A stretch of DNA of 64,000 nucleotides from Marthasterias glacialis (taxonomy: Eukaryota; Echinodermata; Asteroidea; Forcipulatida; Asteriidae). The translations under genes were made by a program, and so were the position numbers. Location of the stretch: assembly GCA_911728455.2 (NCBI GenBank), contig OU452238.1, positions 14,354,049 through 14,418,048 on the forward strand. The letters are read 5' to 3'. The notes beneath the pieces are model-generated. The model was not told the DNA's origin and searched no databases. It worked only from the letters and a program-made list of their open reading frames with translations. Shown piece after piece: positions 21,425 through 34,700 of this stretch (the stretch's first letter is position 1; each line of letters starts with the position of its first letter).

Positions 21425-22421
21425 TGTCGGGGTGAGTTCCTTAGGTTGAAATGGGTTTTATCGCAAATTGTAATTGTCTCATGCGATTTTGTATTTGCCA
21501 TTGCTAAGTTAAATGGAATCTGTTCACTCTGAGTAACATTTATGTTGCATTGATATCGTCAAAATTACTCAAAATGAAGTACGTCCAGTTATTCTTGAAT
21601 TTAAAGGTTCTCCAAACTTGTGTATTTCAAGCTTTAACTCAATTAGGAACAACGGTACTTTCGTCAACTTTATAAGAAAGTCGTTTCGACTTTTCTTCAC
21701 CTATATTGCAACAGATTGATGCACATGAAAGGAAATTAAATGTCTGGGTATGTTATTTCTTTATTCATTCACATGCCAGTATAAATGTATTTATCAGGTT
21801 ATTTTTATTAACAATTCATTTCAGTTAGCGGTACCGAAATAACATTCCGTCAGTAGTCTGTATCTGCTAGTTACAGTTCCCCGACCCCGTTCCAGGTACG
21901 GTGTACTTATAATTATTAGGTGACTTAATTACTACCGATTAAAAGGAATGGGAGTTATTACCATTGTCAAAGCTGTTTGGGTTTTAATTCGAATTGCCAA
22001 GATTGTGTAAAATACAAATCCTATTTTGATAATTGCACTGAGATTTCGAAGATCGATGGTCCAGTTAGATTTAATACTTATTGGTAATCTGAAGTGTAAC
22101 TTTAAAATCAATTATGCTGGTGTATTTTAGTAATAATTATTTTTGTATTCCCCGTTCCAGGCCCCTTTCTGGTAGCCTTGTTAGCCCCGTTCTGGTTAGT
22201 CCGTTCTTAGTTAGCATTTTAATGATGGGTGTTTAGTTTTGATCATACTTTGTTATTCTTTTCGGTCTCAAATAAATAACAACTTAACCAGACCTAAAAA
22301 CAAAGAGAGCGTTTTATCATTTCTTCTCGGCTCGGTCACAAATGGCGTAGTCGGCAACTGTTGAGTTGTTATTTAGGATTATTGTTAATCATCCGGGAAA
22401 AAAAAAAAAAAAAAAAAAAAA
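21425..22421 (+). mobile_element. Probable LTR with primer-binding site, truncated retrotransposon
   Basis: A candidate LTR of about 916 bp runs from TGTCGGGGTG at 21425 to CTCGGTCACA at 22340, so it has TG...CA ends, and AAATAAATAA lies about 70 bp before its end. Two bases later comes TGGCGTAGTCGGCAACTG, which resembles primer-binding sites of Gypsy-like retrotransposons (TGGCGTAGTCGGCA type). About 55 bp of leader-like sequence follows, then a run of 24 A at 22398-22421. No gag or pol frame and no second LTR were found. The left LTR boundary is the least certain part. Confidence 0.4.
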
Positions 22422-23754
22422 CCACCCAAAACATTTAAGGCATTTCTACGTTTACATCCATATGGCTTAAATGCATCGTTGAAGAGCGGAATAAAATCGA
22501 CTGAACCACTCTCCACTCCGATAGTTGCCAACTAAACATCTTCAAATAAATTCGATTACAAATTGACAGCCGAAACAACCTCGGAAATGTCACAGAATGT
22601 ATATTCAAAAGTGATCAAGTTGGCTCGTTCATGCAGTGCAGATGTAGATCAAGGTTTGTCTAGAATTATAAACATGCCAGCTCCCCTGAGGTGAAGTCTC
22701 ACTTCCTTTACTGAAAAAATTATTTCTTCGAGCCTGAGATGAATGAAATAGTTGTAATATACAGTCAATAAGTGTTAAGACATTCCACATCAAGACGCCA
22801 GCACCATAGAGTTGTGATTCAAGTCCGAACGTGCAGTCGAACCACGTTTATAATGACCCACTTGTAATGATTATGCATATCAGGGTTACATAAAAAGTAC
22901 TTTTATATAACCCCAATCAACACGACCCGCCCTTCTGATACATGCCCAATGAACAATTATGTTGCCTATACATGAGCTGGCAGCCATATTTTTTGTCCAC
23001 CAGACTGGTGTACACGTATTTACCTTTGTCAAACATAATGAGTATATATAAGAAAGTATATGTATGTTTTATTCACACTTGCGACTCCGAGTGAGGTGTA
23101 TACAGAGTAGCCGTGAAATGACATTTTGTCGACGCTAAGATGGCGCCTGGAGTATAAGTTTAAATAGGTTACCTGACGGCAGCTTAAGCAGACGAACACA
23201 ATATTTTGGCGGGAAATAAATGGCGGGTAATCGATTAGATTCGTTTTATGAGCCGATTATTGAAATCAGAAATAGGTCTGCCGTGTGTAAAAAGTATGTT
23301 GACGGAAGTTAGTGCAGATGGTTGGTCTTTTCCAAATGGCAAAGTTCGGATATGTTCTCGCTACATTACTGAAAAATAAAAGAAATCCTATTGGTTTTGG
23401 GAAAAGACAGCCATCTCCCGAGGGACAAAACATTATTGGGTTTGTAATGATTCCAATCACTTCAATCCTACACAGTACAAGCTAAGTACATACAAGGGAT
23501 GCTACATTATGTTTTTCAGGAGAGGACATTCATAACCAATCCGCTATTAGGAAGAAGTGCACTGTAGACAGATGGTACACCGTTATTACTTGTTTTTCAT
23601 TCTACTACCAGGAAACGCATCATTACGGAATGGTATTGGCTGGTGGAAAAGTTCCATTACTTCAATCCCCCAGTTTCCGAGGCATCATGGAGAGATTGTC
23701 CATAATTGGATTTTGCAAACGTGAAGTTTGAAAATCATCATGACAGAGGGTGCA
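22422..23754. other. Stretch without recognised genes
   Basis: No gene recognised. Part of it may be residual internal sequence of the retrotransposon fragment to its left, but no coding match was seen. Confidence 0.5.
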
Positions 23755-23987
23755 TTGTTGTTGTTGCTGTTTTTGTTGTTGTTGTTGTTGCTGCTGCTGA
23801 TGCTGCTGTTGCTGTTGCTGCTGCTGCTGTTGCTGTTGGTTGGTTGGTTGGTTTATTTAGTTTCCACTCAATAAATAACATATAAATATAAACAAGTATA
23901 ATGAAAATTTAAAAGCTGAGCGGGGGACCATCAAGAAACCCATAGGGCTGCTGCTGCTGCTGTTGTTGCTGCTGTTGGTGTTGTTCT
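23755..23987 (+). repeat. Two CTG/TTG trinucleotide tracts
   Basis: Imperfect (TTG/CTG)n runs at 23755-23843, grading into GGTT repeats to 23853, and again at 23947-23987. They are separated by about 93 bp containing CTCAATAAATAACATATAAA and GGGGGACCATCAAGAAACCC. The second tract interrupts what looks like continuous repeat-derived sequence. Neither tract lies in a credible coding frame. Confidence 0.85.
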
Positions 23988-26900
23988 TGAGTGGTTTTTA
24001 AAAGTATATATTCAACACAGTATAAAGAACAACATCATCGCCTTGCTACTAAGATAAATTACATTTAAACGCAATGCTCTTTGTTAAAAACAGCCAATAA
24101 CGGCAGCATGTTTTGCATCAAGACGTTCGTGACGTTCTTCTGACAACAAGAGCGTCTAAGCAGTTCATTTCTACAGTCGATGTTGATTTTACTTTAATTC
24201 AAGATATTAATGAAAATATCCACGAGCGCGATCGCGAACAACACATTTTTTTTCTTTTAAAGAATGATTACACCATAACTTTTACAGATTTCACAATTCA
24301 GAAAAGCTTAAAAGTGTGTCCTTTTTTAATTGAAACTATCTTTTGTCTGATTGATTTGTGCGATTTATCCGATTCTTTGAGTCTTGAGTGGAGACTACGA
24401 GTCTGTAAAACTGAAGTTTGAAGCCCAGTATCCGTAAGGTGAATTGAATGTATGCGGGGGTCAGATTATGGGCTCAGTAAATATGATATGAGGATTCAAT
24501 TCTCATTTCTGAAATCGTACCTGCAGTCATTGTGACCTCGAATCTTATTCCTGTGTAATATAACAAGAAAAATTAATTAGAGATTGTCACAAATTGAGTA
24601 GAAATTGGTGAATAAGAGTAAGACACCGTGTGGCAATTTGACCTTCAGGCATATGGTGCTGTTTCTGTATAGATATGGCATATACATGACAGCAATTACC
24701 GTTCATAGACGGCAGTTACAAGTAACGGTTAGTTATGAGTTCAAATTTTGCACGTGCATTGACGACCATGAACGATAATTTTTCATGGAATGAATGTTTC
24801 TGTGTGTGCAGTTACAAAAACGTACATTTGTATATGACTGTCAAGCTTGACAAAACGATACATATTTGAACACCATTGGGTTCGGGAGAGAACAATCGGC
24901 GCAATCATCTAGACTTACAATAAACACACTGTTAGATCAAGAAGGTGAATATTTTAACATATTACATGGTCATGATTTCGGAGGGAAACAAACTAAGGTT
25001 AATATCGGTCACATTAAGACACGCGTTGACATGTGTCATTGTAGGAAAAATATGTGCCGCTCTTTCATTCCTTTCAATTTCAGACTACTCTTGGAGGACT
25101 AAAAAGGCTCCAATCGCATTTGCAACTGGCTAACATCTACAACAAAAAATAGTTCATAAATTTATTGCAAGGATGGGAAACAGAATTGAGCGTCAAAATT
25201 ACTAAACCTAAGTGGTTGATACTTTGTAATATTCCATTTAGCTTTACAAACGACACTAGACTACGGTGGTTCCAATATATATTAGTTCGAAAACTCTTGG
25301 TGCTAACTCTTTCTTAGCAAAAATTTGTAAAACAGATAATGCTTTGCTGTAGTTTGGAGAGTGAAACGCTACTGACGGATTTCACGACATCACGTCGATG
25401 TGACTCTGAGTCTCCAACATGATAATGATCAAGCAGTCAAACAGGCCAGTAACTGCTTAGATTGTCTCTCTTTAAAATCACACCACCACCCACCCGCCCC
25501 TCACCTCCCTCAAGTGATGCCATCCGTGCCAGGTTCACGTCAACAACACAGCAGTACTTTCCCACCGGTGCTGATAGAGCTAAAGGCTGGCATCACCCGG
25601 TGCTAAAATCTATTAGCGTGAACGGCAATGACGCTGCACTGGAGTATCTAGGCGTTGTGTCCCATCCAAACAGCCAATTCGCAAGTGTGGTGCGAGGGTC
25701 AATTTGAATGGGGGGAGAATATCACCCCTTTACCTCAAGGTGGTTACCAAGAAGAAATCAAAGGGTGCAGTTCTTAATTGGCCTATAAAGTTGAACCACA
25801 GGTCCATAAAGGAGGTTTTAAACCATGGCCATTACATCCAAACCTTTTGTTTATGAAGATATTACCACAGCATCTAACATGAGAACCTTCAGCTGTATTG
25901 GCAATCACCATTAATATATACAGTATATTCCACATTCAGAACATTGTTAGATTCAATTTGATTCAATTGAACTAGACACTCCTTTTCCATACTGCAGAAT
26001 GTCCAGTCTTGGAACAGATGGTCATATTGACACGGTTCGCAGACCGTGAATCAATCATAACCGAATACTTACAAGTGTGTCATCTTCTTTTTAAATACAA
26101 AATGGCAACTTGGCTGGCTGAGGAACATTCCTCAAACAAAAATGGTATCCCGTATAGTTTAAATGCAAGGACTCTTATTCAAGAAGCACCGTCAGAAAAG
26201 AGAACAACAAAATATGTTTTTGAAGAGGTTCTTCTTTAAAACTAAACTCGTTATGCCCTACAAAGTTTGAACCCGAAATCCTGAGGAATTGCACGTTTTC
26301 GTCAAGTTGAAGACGAGTCCCAATAATTTCAGGCCAATACGGAAATATTCCATACCTTTAGGGGACGTTCGTGCGCCTTGATGGGTCCGCCCTCCTCACA
26401 AGTGATTTTTAACTTACACTCCCTAAGCTATTGGCAGGACATGTCAGTTCTTTCTCAGGCATCAAATAAAATAAAGCCAGATTTTTGACAAGACACGTCA
26501 AAATTGGGCAGTGTTAAATTTGACAAGACATTGAAGATGGGGTAGGGTTTGTTTAGAGTCTTATTCAATCGCCCAATGAAATTTCCGGAAGTCAGTTCGG
26601 TTCACATCAGCCTTTTTGTTTTTTTACAAATTAAATTGTGAAAAATAAAGTGTGGTATGCTAGTATTGAGAAAAAAACCCGTACCTTTTCCAAAAACAGA
26701 AAAGATCGCTTTTTCGCTTTTTGTCCAAATCGAAATCAAATTAATTTGTGGTTGACCATAAGGCCGCACATGTCATACTGACCTCTCTTCCCGAAGGAAA
26801 CAAGTTCATTCTTCGTTGACGTCTTTAAAAATAACTTTAAAGTATAATCTAAATACACGATCCGTATTCCATGTATGTTTGACAAGTCACGGAAAGATCT

Positions 26901-29680
26901 TTAATTGCGTACAATTTATTTTGATGCTCTTGATAATTGTTAAGAAACTGTGCAGATGTGGATGTTGATTGTTTTCTCTGACGGTCACGCACATGTTTCC
27001 TTATTTTCCTCCTTGTCAATCGTTACTTCACTCGCCAACACGCTAACGGAAGCCCAGGGCGACATAGCTTCTACTAACGGATGGAGTTTACCCACACAGG
27101 AAAGAAAATTTAACACTGGACAATGAACTCTGTATTTTACATCGGAGAAGGGGTGATGAATAATTAGACGAGTGCAACATCCGAAACAAGTCATCAAAGA
27201 GAGGAGGAATGAACGTGGTATTGCATACGAGGTTGTAGAAACACACCTTCCCCACGAGAGTCCAAGACAAGTGAAGCTCGATCTAATTCTACGTGACGTT
27301 AGCCACATTTTCGAGCCTCTTTGATAAATTGCCGTTTTTTTACGGAGAGAGATAAAATATTAAGTGCGCGAGTGAGGTTACTCAATTAGTGCTCAGTATT
27401 TATCAACACAACGGCAGATCTAAGATGATGGATCGGCAGCTTTCAAATGCGATTTAGATTAATGGGGTCCGATAAATCGTTGGTGAACCGGAACAAATGA
27501 CTAAAATGTTCAGATTGGATTTTACTTTTTTTTTATATGTTCTTTTGAAAACTATGTTGTAATCCCAAACACAACTGTTTCTTTATCCGACCTTACGGAA
27601 CTATAACATGTCAATTGAAAAAAACCTTGGACTTCCGACTGCCACCGGGTATCTTTTCCTCACAAACAAACACAAGGAAACATCAAGTCCCTCTAGTTTC
27701 TTGTTTGATCAAACCTGTTGTTAAACGTTGACAATAAAGATGGTTTGAATTTACTGTAAACTGTCATATAAATGTGTTTTAATCATTGCCTTTTACTCGT
27801 AAATACTACACTTGAGTGTATGCACTATGCAGCAGCTTAAAGTAGTTTTAGAACTCTGCTGACAGCATAAGAACCATTGATATCTCCATAATGATATCTC
27901 ATGGGACGTGCCCAGATACTAAATGCCCACTAGACAGATCAACAGGATTATTTGATAAAATCTATTTCGGTTACTTTAGATTTTACTTTATTTAGAGAGA
28001 GTAACCCTTTAGCCTTTTCAGAGATTCTATTCAGATAAATGTTATGTTTTGTATGAAACATAATCACTGTTGTAAATAGGAGGGTTGATATCGCATACAA
28101 TAATGCTCATCACTTAGCCCATTGCGATGCATTTACTGATAGGCTCCGGGGATTCACACAAACAATGCGTGTAGCAAGAACTATTGTTCATTGTAGCTTT
28201 ATAGCAGAAGGGGTGCTCCAAGTGATCAAATTCCTTCACTTATTTTGTTCTGGTCGTCAAGTGTATTATACAGTATCCCTTACTCGTCGTAAACAATAAT
28301 GTTATGTCACGACATGAATCAATAAATATATCAGTAACGGACTGTCATGGGAATCACACGCCCCCTCTCTTTCTCTCTGCCTCTCTCTCTGACACGCCAG
28401 GGTCCCCATTTCATTCTTAGACATAAACACGCAGAAATCGACCTCTGTAATCTCTGACGAGAACACACCTGTTTAGGGTGACATTTGCGTTTTGGAGGTG
28501 CCATCCCGTGAGCATTAACTGAATATATTTTTCTGTCTAAACCAAGGAACAAAATCTAAAGTACAAAGAGAAAAAAATGCGAACCACGGTTAACAACCTT
28601 CAGAAGTATAGTCTGAGGTTAACGCGCAAAATATAGTTTTCAATAAAAAGACAAACATTGTCAACTGGAAATTTAAACTGAAGCTGCGCTGTTTCAAATG
28701 GAAAACAGGTAGTAACATTTCCACACATTTTTGTATATATAGTAACTTTAAGGGGTGATCTTGTTCAAACGATAAACGACCCACAAACCTTTGTTCGGTT
28801 TCAACTTTAACTCTACTTCATAACACAAATCAGAATTCATATCCATCAGTGGTATTTAGGAAATGACGAAGCACAAAAGGTTCGTCTGACTAGCTTTAAG
28901 TGATACTCTGAATCTAGGCATACCTGTACCTTAGACTTGAAAACACTTAAAAGAAACGTGATCCTTCACCGATGATGAGTGATTTTTTCCCCTAAAAGGA
29001 CGAATTTATCGGGGGGAAAAAATAATCCGGTACTTTGTAACAAAAACCATAATCGTTTACATTCATAGTACTTGAAGATGTAGAATGACGAGACGAACGA
29101 ATAGACTCGCGCCAGTTCAACTACAGGCATCCCCGCCTTCATAATGTAATCTGAGAGTCATCTTTATGACCTCCTATCTTTGAAGTTTTAACTTATACTG
29201 TTCTTTTAAGGTATACAGGCTAGAACGCACCATGAATCAAATGGTCTAATTTTTATTTATTTATTTATTACATATAGGTCCTACATATTTTTTATTTTAT
29301 TTTTTTTTTTTTTGATCTCGCGGAAAACATTTTTTCAATTTCCAGCGTTGCTAACCATTATTCAACCCTTTAAAGAACTAAAAAGTAGTCGAAAAACATT
29401 CACAAGTTACATTAATTTTGCGTATCGCACCAGCTCACAATGGTGTACACCACTAACATTTATATCATAAGATGTTGGATTGTTCTTAGAAAACAAGAAG
29501 CTATTTTGACTAATGTTAAAGTGCTTTGACTGAATGTAACCGCACCAATGTCTGGCCTTCATGATAGCTCAGGTTACACATCGCCTCCTCGCATCCACAA
29601 AATGTTTTAAATAATAACATTCACGAAGCCATAAAATACATGCTCATATACGAATGACAAATATTTCTAAAGTAATTGAG
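23988..29680. other. Long stretch without recognised genes
   Basis: About 5.7 kb. If the signal-peptide exon at 29.7 kb is real, this lies downstream of it on the - strand and could be its first intron or contain further exons. I could not identify any with confidence. A weak candidate on the - strand near 28500 is listed among the rejected items. The - strand frames at 26985-27308 are unrecognised. A T-rich tract lies at 29289-29313. Confidence 0.5.
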
Positions 29681-29700
29681 TTTCAAATTTCTGGACTCAC

Positions 29701-29769
29701 CGTTTCTTTAGTAAGCAGCAGTAGGGTAAACGCCCAAAGGAGCAGGAGTAAACGCTTGATGGAAGGCAT
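29701..29769 (-). CDS. Signal-peptide first coding exon of a secreted or membrane protein (partial)
   Basis: On the - strand an ATG at 29769-29767 in the strong context CACCATGC opens a 23-codon segment, MPSIKRLLLLLWAFTLLLLT followed by KET. It ends exactly at ACG|GTGAGTCC, a near-perfect splice donor (GT at 29700-29699), in phase 0. The basic start followed by a leucine-rich hydrophobic core is a textbook signal peptide, with possible cleavage near the exon end. The frame is also open upstream to about 30000, but that part has no coding character and is probably 5' UTR. The product cannot be named because the following exons, expected at lower coordinates, were not recognised. Confidence 0.55.
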
Positions 29770-30000
29770 GGTGAAGGACCCTTCAGAATCCAGGCATGCA
29801 TCTACAAGTCTCGTCTCACTGTAAGGTGATATCACCCAACCCCCTAAGTCCAACAGAACAATTTGACGAGAAGGAGTTCCTGAATAGATGTTAACTTCCT
29901 TCACGGAAAGCAAGAATATCACATTTTTATTCAGTTTGGGTTGAATTCTTGGCTGGAAACCGTTGTCTGTGTCCGTGTAGTTGTGGGGGACTGAACACAC

Positions 30001-31280
30001 CTACTCGTGCAGTACAATGATAAATGTTTCCACACTTGTAAACGTCAATGTTTTTTCCCGACGTGAGGGTTGTCAGCAGCTATCAGTGTGAGAAGTACAC
30101 CGCCCTCGTTGCAACATTCAAACTCCAAAAGTTTTCAAAACCTTGTTAGAATGCCAGTTATGTAAAACTGTCCAGTTTGGATATCCAATGGTTATTAAGA
30201 ATCATAAAAAGGTTATCGGAGAATCTTCCTTGGAAAGGTTTACGAGATCTCCGACTATGAGTGGGATTGAGAAAACAGTTTCAAAGTAACCGAGATACAA
30301 CGGAGAGCTCAAGTTTTATTCACAGTTTGGTCATGCAGTTACATCAATAATTATGAACAGCTCCTCCCGTTCAAGCACCAGCAGACTTTCAATCCGAATA
30401 CTTATACATACAAAGAATCGATTATTATCAATCCAGCATGGATAACACCTTGGCAAGACAACTCCACGCAGCTTTTTGAAGTCACGATTATTGTTTTTCT
30501 TTCTCTAGCAGAACAGGTGTAATGCAAGGAGTCGACGCAGGAATCCAATGAAAATCTTGCACCACGTTGGAGTCTGAAAGCAAGCGAACCGGCAGAGACA
30601 CCACGGATGCGATGTGTATTGAACGCTGGGTCTGTCACAGGTGGGTTTGCGAGCGCCGTGACCTATAGGCGTAGACATGCGCGGAGTAGGTTGAATTAGC
30701 TAGCAGCAGAATCCCAACGGTGGAGTTTCGTTACAACCCACTCTATCTTCCCTCCCTGCAAGCCGATTAGACTCTGCCCAAGGCGTTATTCTGTTCAAGA
30801 AAAACGAGTCTACGCTGCGGTGCGTTGATTTCGCCGGTCACATCACTGTGGGGTTTGTACAGGACTGCTGGTGTGGAGGTTGGATGATTAATGCGGCGCA
30901 CTACGTTGCGATTTCAATGTGTGGAGATGCATGCTGTCACTCGAGCTGTACGAACGAAAAATACATTGTCTATTATGATACATTGTTATCAAGGTAGGAA
31001 TAGATATGCAGTATGGTCAGTCAGACACAAAAGGAGAAATCAGAAGAGGCGAACGTGCACTGACTAAAGGCTTAAAGCTCACGCCACTAAGTGACTTGGC
31101 TATTTAGCCTACAATGCAGCAAATTCTTCAATGCAAACACATTTATCTTCACATTTGTATTTTACCAATTTATGATGGAGCGCTAACGTAGCTCCAGTTC
31201 ATGTTCTCTGTGCTTCTGTACTCTTCAATAAATTTGAAACTGGTCGTTTTTGTAGGATATACAGAATGACTAATGGAAAG
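30001..31280. other. Putative upstream region of the - strand signal-peptide exon
   Basis: No recognised gene. The sequence is somewhat richer in CG near 30630-30900 than its surroundings, which could fit a promoter or 5' UTR on the - strand, but no TATA box or initiator stands out. Confidence 0.35.
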
Positions 31281-31290
31281 AGGCATTGTC

Positions 31291-31745
31291 ATTGGTTGGG
31301 TAAGGTGATGTAATGTCAGACCAATCACCACCCCTGTATGAATAAGGGTGGAAATTGGTTGAAAAACAAAGATGGCGAGACTGCAGACCAATCAAAAGGC
31401 GTAAGTGATAACACCTAGTGGGTGTTGTTATTGATTGAAAGGAGTGTTGTCATTGGTTATAGTATCATCGGGTAGAGCAACATAACCAATTGGAGTGTTT
31501 CTTGATTGATGAAGCCGGCTGTGTGTCTGGAGATTAAACCTGAAGATTGATAAACCACTACTTTGATTAAACAATCTCACCGGAATACTATAACTTATCA
31601 CCACACGTCCAATTAATGTTTATTTTGGGTTCAACATTCATCTTAGAATCCTGGCGAGAAAGTGATCCAATTAGGAACAACCGCCCAATCAGTGACAAGC
31701 GATGACAACTCTAATTAAATATTACGCATACCTGAACAAACCAAT
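31291..31745. promoter_or_regulatory. Cluster of CCAAT boxes
   Basis: CCAAT or ATTGG pentamers occur at 31291, 31321, 31354, 31388, 31452, 31486-31493 (CCAATTGG, both strands), 31609, 31667, 31685 and 31741, that is about ten in 455 bp. Most of the first six have the fuller NF-Y-like form ATTGGTT or CCAATCA. The cluster lies about 1.5-2 kb upstream of the - strand signal-peptide exon, so a promoter or enhancer role is possible. A repeat origin is the alternative. Confidence 0.4.
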
Positions 31746-34700
31746 GTAACAAACTTGTGAACCATATTTTTGAACAACTGCTTGTGGTTTGTAGATTAAC
31801 TTATTCGATATTGTCACAGTCCAGGATTACATGTCTGGTAGTCCCTGGAACCCAAATGTTCTACTTCACTGTCTGTTTCGCGTCATTTAATTTACAAAAT
31901 ACTCGTGCTGTCTTTGCGATGAAAAAGCTAAATGAAAAGTAGTACAATTATACTTTCAACTGCTGTTCATTATCACTTAAAAAAAATAAAAATAACAATA
32001 AACATTTAGTATAGAAAAGAAACATTCGCAGAGTTAAATGTATTTATTTATTGTTATTTATTAATTTATTATAATTTTTTAATTCTTAAAAGAAACAACA
32101 TATCCTGACATGGCTTTGTATACGAAAGAGAAGCACAAGGAACTCTCACATTCTTTCATGACGGAAGTGCGTGCATTATCAAACTGTAATTATATTTTGC
32201 AACATATATTATGAACTTAAGTGCGTGAAAGCTGTGAGCGAACATTTTGTTGAAGTCAATCCCCCGGGCATTTATAACCACAGTAAGATGTTAAAGGAAA
32301 ATGACTGAACTGGCATTACAGGTCAAAATCTAAAGACACATCGTGACAAAAGAAAATCATTGTTGTTGTTGTTGTTGTTCAGCTAAAAACTTATTAAAGA
32401 TACAAAAAAAATGGGGAAAATTGTCACACTAAAGTTTTTTTGTGCCAAATTGAAATCTCTTGTTAATATTTCGACTGGCAACTGTAATTACACTATCTTT
32501 CCCATCCGCATATTAACCCATGTTGATGTTAATACTAAACCAACAGAAAAGCAACAACGCTATTGTGTTCCTTCCTATCTGTAGATTAAAGCACGCGTTC
32601 AATTATTCAACACCGAACTACCAATCTAAATTTCAATTAGTTACGTACGCATTTATTGATTTTGCCCGTCGCTTCTATGAAGTTAATCATTTTTATAACC
32701 TCTAAGAAATCTATAGTTATTGAGCTGAATCGTTATGGTCTTGGATTCACACCGTATTTTTACGAATCATAATAGTTGTGTATCTTTTTAAAATGGCTTT
32801 CTTCACCGAGGACATCATAATATTTTGCACAGAACTGTTTAATTAATTAAAATGTGATTTAAATTGTTTGTTGAATCGATTCGACATTCCATATGCTTTG
32901 GTTGCTTGAGTCTCTACATTCCTAACCATAATATTTACTCAAACATGAACAAGAAAAACAAGTTTTTAATTACAAGACAGATTTGAGACGGATCATGCAC
33001 ACGAATGCTCACAGGAAAAAGCCGACAGATTTAACTTGACCTTCGAGGTTACCGTTTGATGATTAGGCAAAATGTTCAAATCCCAAACTCCAATCGAAGT
33101 TAAACTCAATGTAAACTAAAATCAGTTTCGTACACTATTTTCGCAGCACAAATCTCGAATGCGACCGGCTTGAGTAATTAATCGTTTCCTTTTCCTTGGA
33201 ATTGTTTCAGAAGGCATTGGTTATATACTGCAGCTGCTGGCCTTTTGACGCAGTTTGACGCATCATGTAACCCAGCCCAAAGAAAACAAAACGTGTTTTC
33301 AATATGATTATTATTTGAAATATGTGCCGGCCGTGTGATGTCGCACGTGTTAGATCGTATGGATGCGCACCGTGACCTAGATACGACAGAAAACCGTTCA
33401 CATTCGCGCCTGCTAATCTGACGACTGTTCTCTGAATGTATTAGCTTTTTAACATTAATAGAAACGGAACCACCATTAAACCACCTCCAAAATTAAATCA
33501 CCAGAAACTCATTTCATTACAAAAAGATAATGGAAAACACCACGTGATAAAATGAAATCAACTACATCAATTAGGTGTATTCCTAGATCATTACATCTAT
33601 TGTTGTTATCATTACGGAAACATTAGGGAAATGAAACAATGGAAATTGGAAATTGGCAAAGCACATGGGATCACGTCCGATTTCACTCCAACCTATAGGT
33701 AACCCGACGGCTGTTAATAGATTCAATTTAACGACACTATATGATAAAATATTACGAGATTCCTGAGAGATCAAATTTAGCTCAAATACTTCGAACTAGA
33801 CCAACCCTGTCGCTAAATTGAGTAAGAATCCGGTTAAACGGTAAGATTCTTTCCTAAGCACGTCTCCTTGAAGATTCTCTTCATCCCTGCAAGATGAATC
33901 GCAAATTAGGATGACATTTTGAGGCAAAACACGAAGTTGAGCAAATGTTTGCGTTGACGACTGAGAAACCTCTATGGGGTATAATCCTAAGTTTTATGCT
34001 GGGGGAATAATATTTCATATTAAGTCACCGACAATAGAGGATGTTCCAAATTGGTCGCAACCTCATAAACTATGTCATTGATGACAAGATAAATCCATTT
34101 TGAGTGACTTACAAACATCCCAGGAGGTTTGACTTGTAGATTTTAACTTGAATAATGTTCTTTCCATAAAAGCTTTTTCACAATACCGCCTTGATACCAA
34201 TCAGGCACTAATCTTATAAAACTGCTTAGAAGACAAATGCTTCTTGACGGCTTAATGCTTCAAAATACTTCACATTAATCAGCAGCCTAGGGAAATAGAC
34301 TTTTTAAAAAATACATCAAGTGACATTCTAGCAGGTCACGTGTTTAAAGCCATGTTTTAATTTTTTTTTTTTTTTTTTTGCTTTGTCAGCTACTTATCAT
34401 TAACAACATTTTTGTTTCATGAAATCTTACATTACTGTTAAAGTAGGCTACCCTACAGCTTCATTAGAGATGCGATGTGGTGAACGCACCAGAGGAAATA
34501 ACACCTGATGTGTTACTTCATTTCACCACCGTCCATTTAACCGTATCAGCATTGAAACATCCTTGCGAAATGAACACCTTGGAGAATCTGGTAAGAATCT
34601 TCATGTTTGAAAACAAACTGAAATGAATCAAGTCAATTAACATAAGATAACAATGCTCGTATCTTGCCACATTTTACAACTAAAATAAATTGTACACGTA

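Noticed and set aside
23755..23987. Polyglutamine- or polyleucine-coding repeat (CTG/TTG)
   Set aside because: The tracts are interrupted in all frames by stops close by, and no surrounding coding signal exists. They are simple microsatellites.
28450..28535. Possible internal exon on the - strand (TTA-ATG-CTC ... AAACAG|GTGTGT) of the signal-peptide gene
   Set aside because: The phase fits and a donor-like GTGTGT is present, but the acceptor lacks a pyrimidine tract and the peptide is not recognisable. Not enough to call.
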